A model generated the notes under the pieces. The model did no database searches. It saw only the letters and a list, made by a program, of their open reading frames with translations, and was not told where the DNA came from. DNA of 64,000 bases from assembly GCF_901764975.1 (NCBI RefSeq), contig NZ_CABFKH010000009.1, positions 27,140 through 91,139 of the forward strand. The letters are read 5' to 3'. The position numbers were made by a program, and so were the translations under genes. Shown here piece by piece: positions 41,570-49,383 of the stretch. The stretch comes from Actinobacillus indolicus (GTDB taxonomy: Bacteria > Pseudomonadota > Gammaproteobacteria > Enterobacterales > Pasteurellaceae). The number at the start of each line of letters is the position of its first letter. The stretch's first letter is position 1.

Positions 41570-43114
41570 ATGAATAATGTTGATGCTTTTTATAAAAATT
41601 TTCTAGGCAATGCACCTGAATGGTATAAGGTTTGCATTATTGGCTTTCTCATCATTAACCCGCTACTGTACTTTTTTATTAGTCCTTTCGTTGCTGGATG
41701 GGCTTTAGTTGCGGAATTTATTTTTACCTTAGCAATGGCGCTAAAGTGCTACCCACTTCAACCTGGTGGTCTTTTAGCAATTGAAGCTGTCGCAATCGGT
41801 ATGACAAGTGCAGACCATGTAAAAAAAGAAATTATTGCGAATTTTGAAGTGGTTTTACTTTTAATCTTCATGGTCGCAGGTATTTATTTTATGAAACGTC
41901 TGCTACTTTATGCATTCACTAAGCTGTTGATTTCCATCCATTCTAAAAAAATACTCGCCCTCACCTTCTGTTTAAGTGCAGCATTTCTTTCTGCATTCCT
42001 TGATGCTTTAACCGTAATTGCGGTAATTATTAGCGTTGGGATGGGGTTTTATAAAGTTTATCATAAAGTCGCATCTGGCGGCCTTTTAGACGATGATGAG
42101 TCCGATGATGCTTCCAATGATAAATTAATTACGAACAAACAAATTTTAGAACAATTCCGCGGTTTCTTACGTAGTTTATTAATGCACGCAGGCGTAGGTA
42201 GTGCATTAGGCGGTGTAATGACGATGGTAGGAGAGCCACAAAACTTAATCATTGCTGCTCAAGCAAACTGGGGATTCGGTGAATTCTTCTTACGCGTTGC
42301 TCCCATCAGTATTATTGTTTTAGTGTGTGGTACATTAACCTGCTATTTTCTTGAGAAATATCGTTTGTTTGGCTACGGAGACAGATTACCAAGAAAAGTT
42401 TGGGTCGTACTTGCACACTATAATTTACGTAAAGAACAAGAAATGACTAAACAAGATAGAATGAAATTAGTCATTCAAGCGATAACTGGAGTTTGGTTGA
42501 TTATCGGTCTAGCTCTCCACTTAGCAGATGTTGGTTTAATCGGTTTATCTGTTATTATTCTATGTACCGCATTTTGTGGTGTAACCGATGAACACGCATT
42601 AGGTCGTGCTTTCCAAGAGTCATTACCTTTTACTGCATTACTCGTCGTTTTCTTCTCTATTGTTGCGGTAATTGTAGACTTAAAACTGTTTGATCCAATT
42701 ATTCAATTTGTACTTTCTTCAGAACCAAGTTCTCAGCTTGCTCTGTTTTATACCTTTAATGGCTTACTTTCTACGATATCCGACAATGTATTTGTGGGAA
42801 CCGTTTATATTAATGAAGCAAAATCTGCACTTGAAGCAAATGTCATTAGCCGTGAACAATTTGACTTAATTGCTGTCGCAATTAATACAGGAACAAACTT
42901 GCCATCAGTTGCAACGCCAAATGGACAAGCTGCATTTTTATTCCTATTAACATCAGCAATTGCGCCATTAATTCGATTATCCTATGGACGAATGGTTTAT
43001 ATGGCATTACCATACACCATTGTCCTCTCTTTAGTAGGTTTCCTTTCATTAGAATTCTTACTACCTCCATTAACCGAATTAATGACAAGTTGGGGATGGT
43101 TAATCACTCGCTAA
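41570..43114 (+). CDS. nhaB: Na+/H+ antiporter NhaB
   Basis: Inner-membrane sodium/proton antiporter. 514 residues with about twelve membrane helices. NhaB-type signature stretches include [19 protein letters not shown] at the start, [37 protein letters not shown] and [19 protein letters not shown] with [20 protein letters not shown]. Followed 12 bp later by dsbB, so an operon. Confidence 0.96.
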   Translation: MNNVDAFYKNFLGNAPEWYKVCIIGFLIINPLLYFFISPFVAGWALVAEFIFTLAMALKCYPLQPGGLLAIEAVAIGMTSADHVKKEIIANFEVVLLLIFMVAGIYFMKRLLLYAFTKLLISIHSKKILALTFCLSAAFLSAFLDALTVIAVIISVGMGFYKVYHKVASGGLLDDDESDDASNDKLITNKQILEQFRGFLRSLLMHAGVGSALGGVMTMVGEPQNLIIAAQANWGFGEFFLRVAPISIIVLVCGTLTCYFLEKYRLFGYGDRLPRKVWVVLAHYNLRKEQEMTKQDRMKLVIQAITGVWLIIGLALHLADVGLIGLSVIILCTAFCGVTDEHALGRAFQESLPFTALLVVFFSIVAVIVDLKLFDPIIQFVLSSEPSSQLALFYTFNGLLSTISDNVFVGTVYINEAKSALEANVISREQFDLIAVAINTGTNLPSVATPNGQAAFLFLLTSAIAPLIRLSYGRMVYMALPYTIVLSLVGFLSLEFLLPPLTELMTSWGWLITR

Positions 43115-43126
43115 TTAAGGAACATT

Positions 43127-43669
43127 ATGTTTAATTATTTCAAAGCGCTTTCTCTTAGCCGTGGAGCTTGGTTACTACTGACAGCAAGTTGTGCGGCACT
43201 TGAGGCAACAGCTCTTTATTTCCAACACGGCATGGGATTAAATCCTTGTGTAATGTGTATTTATGAACGTTTAGCTTTATTTGCTATCTTAATTGCAGGA
43301 GCTATAGGAGCTTTAGCACCTCGTAATGCATTTGTTCGTTGGATTGCTTTGCTTATTGGACTTTTCGGTTCAATAAAAGGATTAAGCCTTGCGTTAAAAC
43401 ATACAGATTACCAGCTTAATCCAGCGCCTTGGAATCAATGTTCCCCTTTTGTTGAGTTCCCAGAGACCTTGCCACTAAATAAGTGGTTCCCAAATATATT
43501 TGAAGCAACTGCGGGAGGCGATTGTGCAAAAATTGTTTGGAAATTCCTAGACTTATCGATGCCACAATGGCTTATTGCGGTCTTTGCAGTCTATCTTGCT
43601 ATTTTTGTCTTAATCATATTAAGTCAATTTAAGCGTAACCCTAAAACAAATCGCAACTTATTTCGCTAA
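43127..43669 (+). CDS. dsbB: Disulfide bond formation protein DsbB
   Basis: Inner-membrane protein that reoxidises DsbA using quinones. 180 residues, four membrane helices. Both periplasmic cysteine pairs are present: Cys41/Cys44 in NPCVMCIYER, and Cys105 with Cys133 in QCSPF...GGDCAKI, matching E. coli 41/44 and 104/130. Start follows TAAGGAACATT. nhaB-dsbB adjacency is conserved in related bacteria. Confidence 0.97.
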   Translation: MFNYFKALSLSRGAWLLLTASCAALEATALYFQHGMGLNPCVMCIYERLALFAILIAGAIGALAPRNAFVRWIALLIGLFGSIKGLSLALKHTDYQLNPAPWNQCSPFVEFPETLPLNKWFPNIFEATAGGDCAKIVWKFLDLSMPQWLIAVFAVYLAIFVLIILSQFKRNPKTNRNLFR

Positions 43670-43682
43670 ATAAGGAGGAAAT

Positions 43683-43850
43683 ATGGAAACCGAACATAAA
43701 AGCTTTTTCCGTAAACTCTTAGATAAATATAACGATCTCTGTAAAGATCTTGGTGTGGATCAAGGTGCGTGCCGTGGTTGTGTGCCTGTGGTGAAATTTG
43801 ATCCTGAGAAAGATGATAAAACGGAAAAACAAGCGGGTAGATCCGAATAA
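43683..43850 (+). CDS. Small CxxC protein downstream of dsbB
   Basis: 55 codons, with a perfect AAGGAGG ribosome-binding site 5 bases before ATG 43683. Sequence features: basic helix (HKSFFRKLLDKYNDLC), then DLGVDQGACRGCVPVVKFDP with a CxxC pair (Cys30, Cys33), plus Cys20, and a charged tail. It resembles short uncharacterised proteins I recall from other Pasteurellaceae (possibly DUF5363), but I am not certain. It is 13 bp after dsbB and before a terminator, so it belongs to the nhaB-dsbB unit; a redox or metal role is only a guess. Confidence 0.75.
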   Translation: METEHKSFFRKLLDKYNDLCKDLGVDQGACRGCVPVVKFDPEKDDKTEKQAGRSE

Positions 43851-43858
43851 AATGTTGC

Positions 43859-43887
43859 AAAAGCTGAAAGAAATTTCAGCTTTTTTG
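43859..43887 (+). terminator. Rho-independent terminator after the nhaB-dsbB unit
   Basis: Stem AAAAGCTGAAA (43859-43869) / TTTCAGCTTTT (43874-43884), loop GAAA, with a TTTTTT run merging into the stem end. Nine bases after the stop of the small CxxC gene. Confidence 0.92.
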
Positions 43888-43976
43888 TTTCCTTCATTCT
43901 TCCTTATCACTAGGCATTTCTGCCCTTTTCCGCTACAATCCCCATAATTTTTTGCTATATTTTAGAGAGATTTAGA

Positions 43977-46031
43977 ATGTCAAATCCAAAAAGAAAAATA
44001 CTGGTAACCTGTGCTTTGCCTTATGCTAACGGAGCGATCCATTTAGGACATATGCTTGAACATATTCAAGCGGATATTTGGGTGCGTTTTCAGCGTATGC
44101 GTGGCAACGAAATTCACTTTGTCTGTGCTGATGACGCTCACGGCACGCCGATTATGTTGAATGCGGATAAACTCGGCATTACCCCTGAACAGTTAATCGA
44201 AAAGGCTAAAGCTGATCACATTGCGGATTTTGCTGGCTTTAATATCAGTTTCGATAACTATCATTCCACCCACAGCGAAGAAAACCGTGAATACACTTCC
44301 GCCATCTATAAAAAATTAAAAGCGAATGGTTTTATCAAAAGCAAGGTGATCTCGCAGTTGTTCGATCCTGAAAAAAATATGTTCTTACCTGATCGCTTTG
44401 TGAAAGGCACTTGCCCGAAATGTAAAGCGGAAGATCAGTACGGCGATAACTGTGAAGTCTGTGCTTCTACTTATAGCCCGATGGATTTAATCAATCCACG
44501 TTCAGTAGTGTCAGGCTCTACCCCTGTGGTAAAACAGTCGGAACACTTTTTCTTTGACCTGCCTAGTTTTGAAGGAATGTTGAAAGCGTGGACACGCTCT
44601 GGCTCGCTTCAACCTGAAATTGCTAATAAAATGCAAGAGTGGTTTGAGAGCGGTTTACAGCAATGGGACATCAGCCGTGATGCACCTTACTTTGGCTTTG
44701 AAATTCCAGATAGCGAAAACAAATTCTTCTATGTTTGGCTTGATGCCCCTATCGGCTATATGGCTTCGTTTAAAAATCTTTGCGACCGCACGGGCTTGAG
44801 CTTTGATGATTTCTGGAAAAAAGAGAGTGATGCTGAGTTATATCACTTTATCGGTAAAGACATTGTTTACTTCCACAGTCTATTCTGGCCTGCGATGTTA
44901 GAAGGAAGCGAATACCGCAAACCGACGAACGTCTTTGCACACGGTTATGTGACGGTGGACGGACAAAAAATGTCAAAATCCCGTGGTACTTTCATTCAAG
45001 CCAGCACTTATTTAAAACATATCGATCCTGAATGTTTGCGTTATTACTATGCGGCGAAATTGAATGATCGCATTGAAGATCTTGATTTCAATTTAGAAGA
45101 TTTTGTACAACGAGTAAACAGCGACATCGTCAATAAGTTAGTTAATTTAGCTTCTCGTACCGCAGGTTTCATCACAAAACGCTTTGAAGGTAAGTTGGCT
45201 TCAACATTAGAAAACCAAGCACTTTTTGATGAATTTGTTGCACAATCGGAACAGATCGCCACTTATTTTGAAACGCGTGAATACAACAAAGCGATCCGTG
45301 AAATTATGGCATTAACGGATAAAGCCAATAAATACATTGACGACAAAGCCCCTTGGGTAATTGCCAAAGAAGAAGGCAAAGATACCGAATTACAAGCGGT
45401 CTGTTCAATGGGCTTAGAGCTATTCCGTGTATTAATGAGCTATCTCAAACCAGTATTACCAAAACTCGCAGAACGTGCCGAAGCCTTTTTACAAACGGAA
45501 CTGCGTTGGGACAACATCAGTTCGCCACTATTTGCCCATAGCATTGCACCGTTTAAATCGCTCTTCTCTCGCTTAGAGAAAAAACAGATTGATGCTGTGA
45601 TTGAAGAAACCAAAGCACTTTTCGCCGAAAGCGTAAAAGCAGAAACTGCAAAAAAAGGAAAAGAAATGACCGCTTGTGAAACCAAAGTTGAACCAATTGC
45701 CCCTGAAATCACCATTGACGACTTCGCAAAACTCGATCTGCGTGTAGCAAAAGTATTGAAATGTGAAGCTGTGCCTAAATCGGATAAATTATTACGTTTT
45801 GAACTCGATTTAGGCGATCATACTCGCCAAGTCTTCTCTGGTATCAAAGCGGCGTACAGCCAACCTGAAGAGCTTGAAGGCAGATTTGTGATTATGATTG
45901 CCAACCTTGCCCCACGCAAAATGTCGTTTGGTATGTCGGAAGGAATGATTTTATCTGCTGGCACAGGCGGTGCAGATCTCTACTTGCTCTCTGCCGATAG
46001 CGGCGTGACGGCTGGTATGCAGGTGAAATAA
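43977..46031 (+). CDS. metG: Methionyl-tRNA synthetase
   Basis: Class I aminoacyl-tRNA synthetase. 684 residues. HIGH-type motif [15 protein letters not shown] (about residues 14-28), zinc knuckle [17 protein letters not shown] (about 144-160), KMSKS in [11 protein letters not shown] (about 330-340), anticodon-binding helical domain, and a C-terminal tRNA-binding OB domain ([18 protein letters not shown], about residues 580-684). The linker between catalytic body and OB domain ([19 protein letters not shown]) is encoded across an uptake signal (45669-45677); another lies at 45392-45401. Confidence 0.98.
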   Translation: MSNPKRKILVTCALPYANGAIHLGHMLEHIQADIWVRFQRMRGNEIHFVCADDAHGTPIMLNADKLGITPEQLIEKAKADHIADFAGFNISFDNYHSTHSEENREYTSAIYKKLKANGFIKSKVISQLFDPEKNMFLPDRFVKGTCPKCKAEDQYGDNCEVCASTYSPMDLINPRSVVSGSTPVVKQSEHFFFDLPSFEGMLKAWTRSGSLQPEIANKMQEWFESGLQQWDISRDAPYFGFEIPDSENKFFYVWLDAPIGYMASFKNLCDRTGLSFDDFWKKESDAELYHFIGKDIVYFHSLFWPAMLEGSEYRKPTNVFAHGYVTVDGQKMSKSRGTFIQASTYLKHIDPECLRYYYAAKLNDRIEDLDFNLEDFVQRVNSDIVNKLVNLASRTAGFITKRFEGKLASTLENQALFDEFVAQSEQIATYFETREYNKAIREIMALTDKANKYIDDKAPWVIAKEEGKDTELQAVCSMGLELFRVLMSYLKPVLPKLAERAEAFLQTELRWDNISSPLFAHSIAPFKSLFSRLEKKQIDAVIEETKALFAESVKAETAKKGKEMTACETKVEPIAPEITIDDFAKLDLRVAKVLKCEAVPKSDKLLRFELDLGDHTRQVFSGIKAAYSQPEELEGRFVIMIANLAPRKMSFGMSEGMILSAGTGGADLYLLSADSGVTAGMQVK

Positions 46032-46039
46032 ATTTACTC

Positions 46040-46061
46040 AGGGTGGGATTTTTCACCCTGT
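46040..46061 (+). terminator. Hairpin between metG and ndk
   Basis: CAGGGTG (46040-46046) / CACCCTG (46055-46061) with an 8-base loop lies 9 bp after metG. The T-run is poor, so it may only partly terminate. Confidence 0.45.
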
Positions 46062-46086
46062 CTTAACTCAATAATAAGGACAACAA

Positions 46087-46503
46087 ATGATCCAACAAAC
46101 TCTCGCCATTATTAAACCTGATGCGACTAAACGTCATCTTATCGGTGAAATTTTAAGTTATATGGAAAAAAATGGCTTAGCGATCAAAGCGTTAAAAATG
46201 CTTCACTTAACCAAAGAACAAGCGGAAGGTTTTTATGCAGAACATCAAGGCAAAGATTTTTTTGATCCGCTCGTGGCATTTATGATTTCTGAGCCTATCG
46301 TTGTGGCGGTGTTAGAAGGCGAAAATGCCGTGGAAAACTACCGCTTGTTGATGGGAGCAACCAAACCTGAAGAACGCAAACTAGGCACTATTCGTAAAAT
46401 GTTTGGTTTAAGCCATCGTGAAAACTCAGTTCACGGCTCAGACTCTGAAACATCCGCAAAACGTGAAATTGCGTATTTCTTTACGCCGAGTGAGATTGTG
46501 TAA
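46087..46503 (+). CDS. ndk: Nucleoside diphosphate kinase
   Basis: Transfers the gamma phosphate between nucleoside triphosphates and diphosphates. 138 residues. Signature [18 protein letters not shown] at the N-terminus and the active-site His in [17 protein letters not shown] (about residue 117). Start ATG 46087 with AAGGACAACAA. 55 bp after metG. Confidence 0.97.
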   Translation: MIQQTLAIIKPDATKRHLIGEILSYMEKNGLAIKALKMLHLTKEQAEGFYAEHQGKDFFDPLVAFMISEPIVVAVLEGENAVENYRLLMGATKPEERKLGTIRKMFGLSHRENSVHGSDSETSAKREIAYFFTPSEIV

Positions 46504-46550
46504 AATGGTAAACGTAGTATAAATATACAACGAAACCTATTTAAAGTGTC

Positions 46551-46613
46551 GTAGGGGTGGGGTTTATCCCCACCCGTTTACATTTAGCGGGCGGGGATAA
46601 ACCCCGCCCCTAC
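46551..46613. repeat. GC-rich REP-like inverted doublet
   Basis: Arms 46551-46576 and 46588-46613 are inverted copies of 26 bp with 2 mismatches, both G/A-type changes that would leave G-U pairs in RNA. Each arm starts GTAG and contains a palindrome, for example GGGTGGGGTTTATCCCCACC. The stem sequence differs from the other doublets, but the GTAG end and layout are shared. Confidence 0.8.
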
Positions 46614-46640
46614 GAAAAATGTGCATTTCAACAACTTATG

Positions 46641-46678
46641 TCCCTTTTTGTGATCTAGCTCACAAAAAGGGATTTTTT
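46641..46678 (+). terminator. Terminator-like hairpin after ndk, embedding the CRP site
   Basis: TCCCTTTTTGTGA (46641-46653) pairs with TCACAAAAAGGGA (46660-46672), 6-base loop, followed by TTTTTTAT. It can end transcription from ndk. Confidence 0.75.
46649..46664 (+). promoter_or_regulatory. CRP site upstream of fruBKA
   Basis: TGTGATCTAGCTCACA, a perfect TGTGA-N6-TCACA match, flanked by TTTT/AAAA. Its centre is about 90 bp before the expected start of transcription, a usable class I distance. Catabolite control of a fructose PTS by CRP is known in relatives. Confidence 0.82.
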
Positions 46679-46696
46679 ATTTTGCTTTCCCTTAAA

Positions 46697-46740
46697 TTGC
46701 TAGATCGGTTTAGCAAAAAATAGAGTACAATTCTTATAAT
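46697..46740 (+). promoter_or_regulatory. fruBKA promoter with LacI-family operator
   Basis: TTGCTAGATCGGTTTAGCAA (46697-46716) is a near-palindrome with a central CG, like Cra/FruR-type operators. A -10 TATAAT lies at 46735-46740; the operator overlaps the -35 position, fitting repression. The core matches the sites near 54105 and 54137. Confidence 0.72.
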
Positions 46741-46777
46741 TATTTTATCTTTTAAATTAAATTTATAAGGAGTTTCA

Positions 46778-48313
46778 ATGCTCAACTTATCTGCACAAAA
46801 TATCCGTTTAAACGGCTCGGCAAGCAATAAAGAAGAAGCTATTCGCTTGGTTGCAAGTGGCTTAGTTGCCAACGGCAATGTTGTTGAAGGCTATGAGGTC
46901 GGAATGCTTACTCGTGAAACGCAAACATCAACCTATTTAGGCAATGGTATTGCGATCCCTCACGGCACTTTAGACACTCGTGATTTAGTCAAAAACACTG
47001 GGGTACAAGTTTATCAATTCCCACAAGGGATCGAATGGGGAGAAGGCAATACCGCTTATGTTGTGATTGGGATTGCGGCAAAATCCGATGAACATTTAAC
47101 CCTACTTCGTCAATTAACCACAGTACTAGGCGATGAAGCCGTGGCGGAAAAATTGGCGAAAACACAAAATCTTGATGAATTCGTGGCGTTATTAAGCGGT
47201 AAACGTAACGAACCTATTACTTCAGCCGAGCTGATCTCTTTAGACATTGATACATCTAGTCTTATTACCCTTTCTGCGATTAACGCAGCCAAATTGCAAG
47301 AAAAAGGTTATGTTAATCAAACCTTTATTAGCGATGTTGTAGCAAATCAGCCCCTAGCGTTAGGCAACAATGTTTTCGTAGCGGACAGTAGCAAAGGTAA
47401 CTTATTAAATGGTATAGCAGTCGCCCGTAACAAAGATGGCAAAACCCTTTTAACTGTTTCTGCAACGGACGATAGCTTGCAAACTGAATTAGCCAAATTA
47501 CTGAATATTACTACTCGCCAGCAGTTAATGATTGCTCCAGCAGATCGTATTTTGGCGATTTTCGGTCAATCCGTAGCAGAAGCTGTTCCAGCACCGACAC
47601 AAGCGGTGACTTCTGCTGAAAATTTTGCAAATGCAGATCAGGTTATCGGCACCTTCACTGTCCGCAATGAACACGGCTTACACGCTCGTCCTTGTGCAGT
47701 ACTTGTGCAAACATTAAAACCATTTGAAGCTAAAGTTACCGTGGTTAATCTTGATCGCCAAGCAGAACCTGTGAATGCGAAAAGTACAATGCGAGTGGTT
47801 GCTCTTGGTGCTGCAAAAGGTCATCGTTTACGCTTTGTTGCTGAAGGAAACGATGCTCTTCAAGCTATTCAAGCACTACAACAAGCTTTCGTTTCTGGAT
47901 TAGGCGAAGGTGCAAGTTTTGTACCTGCAGTTGAAGATACGATTGAAGCAACAGGAAATAGTGTCGCGGCGAAAGTGGCAGAAGTGGCTCAAGAAGTTGC
48001 ACAAGCGGTCACATCTAGCGAAAATATTGCAAATGCAGGGGAACTTGAAGCGACATTCACCATTCGCAACGAACACGGCTTACACGCGCGTCCAAGTGCA
48101 ATGTTAGTCAATGAAGTGAAAAAATATAACGCTACTGTCCAAGTGCAAAACCTTGACCGTGATAGCCAGTTAGTTAGTGCGAAAAGTTTGATGAAAATTG
48201 TGGCATTAGGCGTGCAAAAAGGACACCGCTTACGCTTTGTGGCAACAGGCGAAGAAGCACAGCAAGCCCTAGACGGTATCGGCAAAGCGATTGAAGCTGG
48301 CTTAGGTGAATAG
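46778..48313 (+). CDS. fruB: Fructose PTS diphosphoryl transfer protein: EIIA plus two HPr domains
   Basis: Soluble phosphocarrier that feeds phosphate to FruA. 511 residues. EIIA-Fru domain at residues 1-145 with active His62 (AIPHGT), a middle domain to about 270, then two HPr domains: His302 and Ser336 in the first, His436 and Ser470 in the second (each with NEHGLHARP). E. coli FruB has one HPr; a duplicated HPr is, as I recall, also present in H. influenzae FruB. The linkers before both HPr domains (QAVTSAENFANAD and QAVTSSENIANAG) are encoded by uptake signals at 47599 and 48001. AAGGAG precedes the start. Confidence 0.97.
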   Translation: MLNLSAQNIRLNGSASNKEEAIRLVASGLVANGNVVEGYEVGMLTRETQTSTYLGNGIAIPHGTLDTRDLVKNTGVQVYQFPQGIEWGEGNTAYVVIGIAAKSDEHLTLLRQLTTVLGDEAVAEKLAKTQNLDEFVALLSGKRNEPITSAELISLDIDTSSLITLSAINAAKLQEKGYVNQTFISDVVANQPLALGNNVFVADSSKGNLLNGIAVARNKDGKTLLTVSATDDSLQTELAKLLNITTRQQLMIAPADRILAIFGQSVAEAVPAPTQAVTSAENFANADQVIGTFTVRNEHGLHARPCAVLVQTLKPFEAKVTVVNLDRQAEPVNAKSTMRVVALGAAKGHRLRFVAEGNDALQAIQALQQAFVSGLGEGASFVPAVEDTIEATGNSVAAKVAEVAQEVAQAVTSSENIANAGELEATFTIRNEHGLHARPSAMLVNEVKKYNATVQVQNLDRDSQLVSAKSLMKIVALGVQKGHRLRFVATGEEAQQALDGIGKAIEAGLGE

Positions 48314-48322
48314 GGGGGGCAA

Positions 48323-49267
48323 ATGGCACAACAATTACGCATTGCAACAGTAACCCTAAACCCTGCCTTTGACTTAGTTGGGCGTTTGAAACGCATTGAA
48401 ATCGGTGAAGTAAATACGGTTGAAACCCTTGGGCTGTACCCAGCAGGAAAAGGGATTAACGTGGCGAAAGTCCTTGCGGATTTAGGTACAAACCTGACGG
48501 TAACTGGCTTTTTAGGCGAAGAAAATCAAGGGGATTTTGTTCAAGCCTTTCAACAAAATGGTTTGGTCGATCAGTTTTATCGCATTGCAGGTAAAACCCG
48601 TATTAACGTCAAAATTACCGAAACAGAAGCCGATGTAACGGATCTGAATTTTTTAGGTTTTGAAATCTGTACAAATGATTGGCGTAAATTCACCGCACTT
48701 TCACAGCAATGGCATACGCAGTTTGATTTAGTGGCAATTTGCGGTTCGCTACCGCGTGGGGTGACGGCAGAACAGTTCGCCGACTGGTTGAAATCTTTGC
48801 ACGATCAAGGGTTGAAAGTGGTGTTAGATACCAGTAACCAAGCATTAACTGCAGGCTTGAAAGCAAATCCGTGGTTAGTAAAACCAAACCGCCGTGAGTT
48901 AGAAGTTTGGGCGAACCGACCGCTTGAAACCTTAGATGCGGTGATTGAAGCAGCACAAGAGCTACGCACTCAAGGCATTGAAAACGTCATTATCTCAATG
49001 GGCGAAAAAGGTTCGGTGTGGATCAATAACGAAGGGGTACTTCAAGCTCAACCACCACGTTGTGAAAATGTGGTAAGCACCGTAGGGGCTGGCGACTCAA
49101 TGGTTGCAGGGCTTATCTATGGTTTCTCACAAGGTTGGGATAAAGCGAAAACCCTTGCCTTTGCCAGTGCGACATCTGCTTTAGCGGTTTCCCAAAGTAA
49201 TGTGGGCGTAAGCGATAAAACAGCGTTGGAAGGGATTTTGGCACAGGTTAAATTGACTGAACTTTAA
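48323..49267 (+). CDS. fruK: 1-phosphofructokinase
   Basis: Phosphorylates fructose 1-phosphate to fructose 1,6-bisphosphate. 314 residues of the PfkB fold: N-terminal TLNPAFDLVGRLKRIEIGEVNTVE, GKGINVAKVLADLG near residue 40, and the C-terminal catalytic STVGAGDSMVAGLIYG with the base Asp. It starts 9 bp after fruB. Confidence 0.97.
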   Translation: MAQQLRIATVTLNPAFDLVGRLKRIEIGEVNTVETLGLYPAGKGINVAKVLADLGTNLTVTGFLGEENQGDFVQAFQQNGLVDQFYRIAGKTRINVKITETEADVTDLNFLGFEICTNDWRKFTALSQQWHTQFDLVAICGSLPRGVTAEQFADWLKSLHDQGLKVVLDTSNQALTAGLKANPWLVKPNRRELEVWANRPLETLDAVIEAAQELRTQGIENVIISMGEKGSVWINNEGVLQAQPPRCENVVSTVGAGDSMVAGLIYGFSQGWDKAKTLAFASATSALAVSQSNVGVSDKTALEGILAQVKLTEL

Positions 49268-49277
49268 TTACACCAAG

Positions 49278-49341
49278 GTAGGGACACACTGCGTGTGTCC
49301 GTTATTTATATTTTTTGCGGACACACGCAGTGTGTCCCTAC
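49278..49341. repeat. Perfect REP-like inverted doublet in fruK-fruA gap
   Basis: Arms 49278-49301 and 49318-49341 are a perfect 24-bp inverted repeat around a 16-bp T-rich loop. Each arm is GTAG plus the palindrome GGACACACTGCGTGTGTCC. The right arm is identical to 15673-15696. It fills most of the 116-bp gap inside the fru operon. Confidence 0.88.
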
Positions 49342-49383
49342 ATTTGGGAAAACAGATTTTTTAAACATTGATAGGAATAAAAT

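Larger units (their letters stand above)
46504..46777. other. ndk-fruB intergenic region
   Basis: 274 bp without a gene. In order it holds a REP-like doublet (46551-46613), a CRP palindrome inside a terminator-shaped hairpin (46641-46678), a LacI-family operator (46697-46716) and a -10 box (46735-46740). Each is listed separately. Confidence 0.8.

Noticed and set aside
46514..46533. Short palindrome GTAGTATAAATATACAAC after ndk
   Set aside because: Too short and A/T-rich to defend as a REP element or operator.
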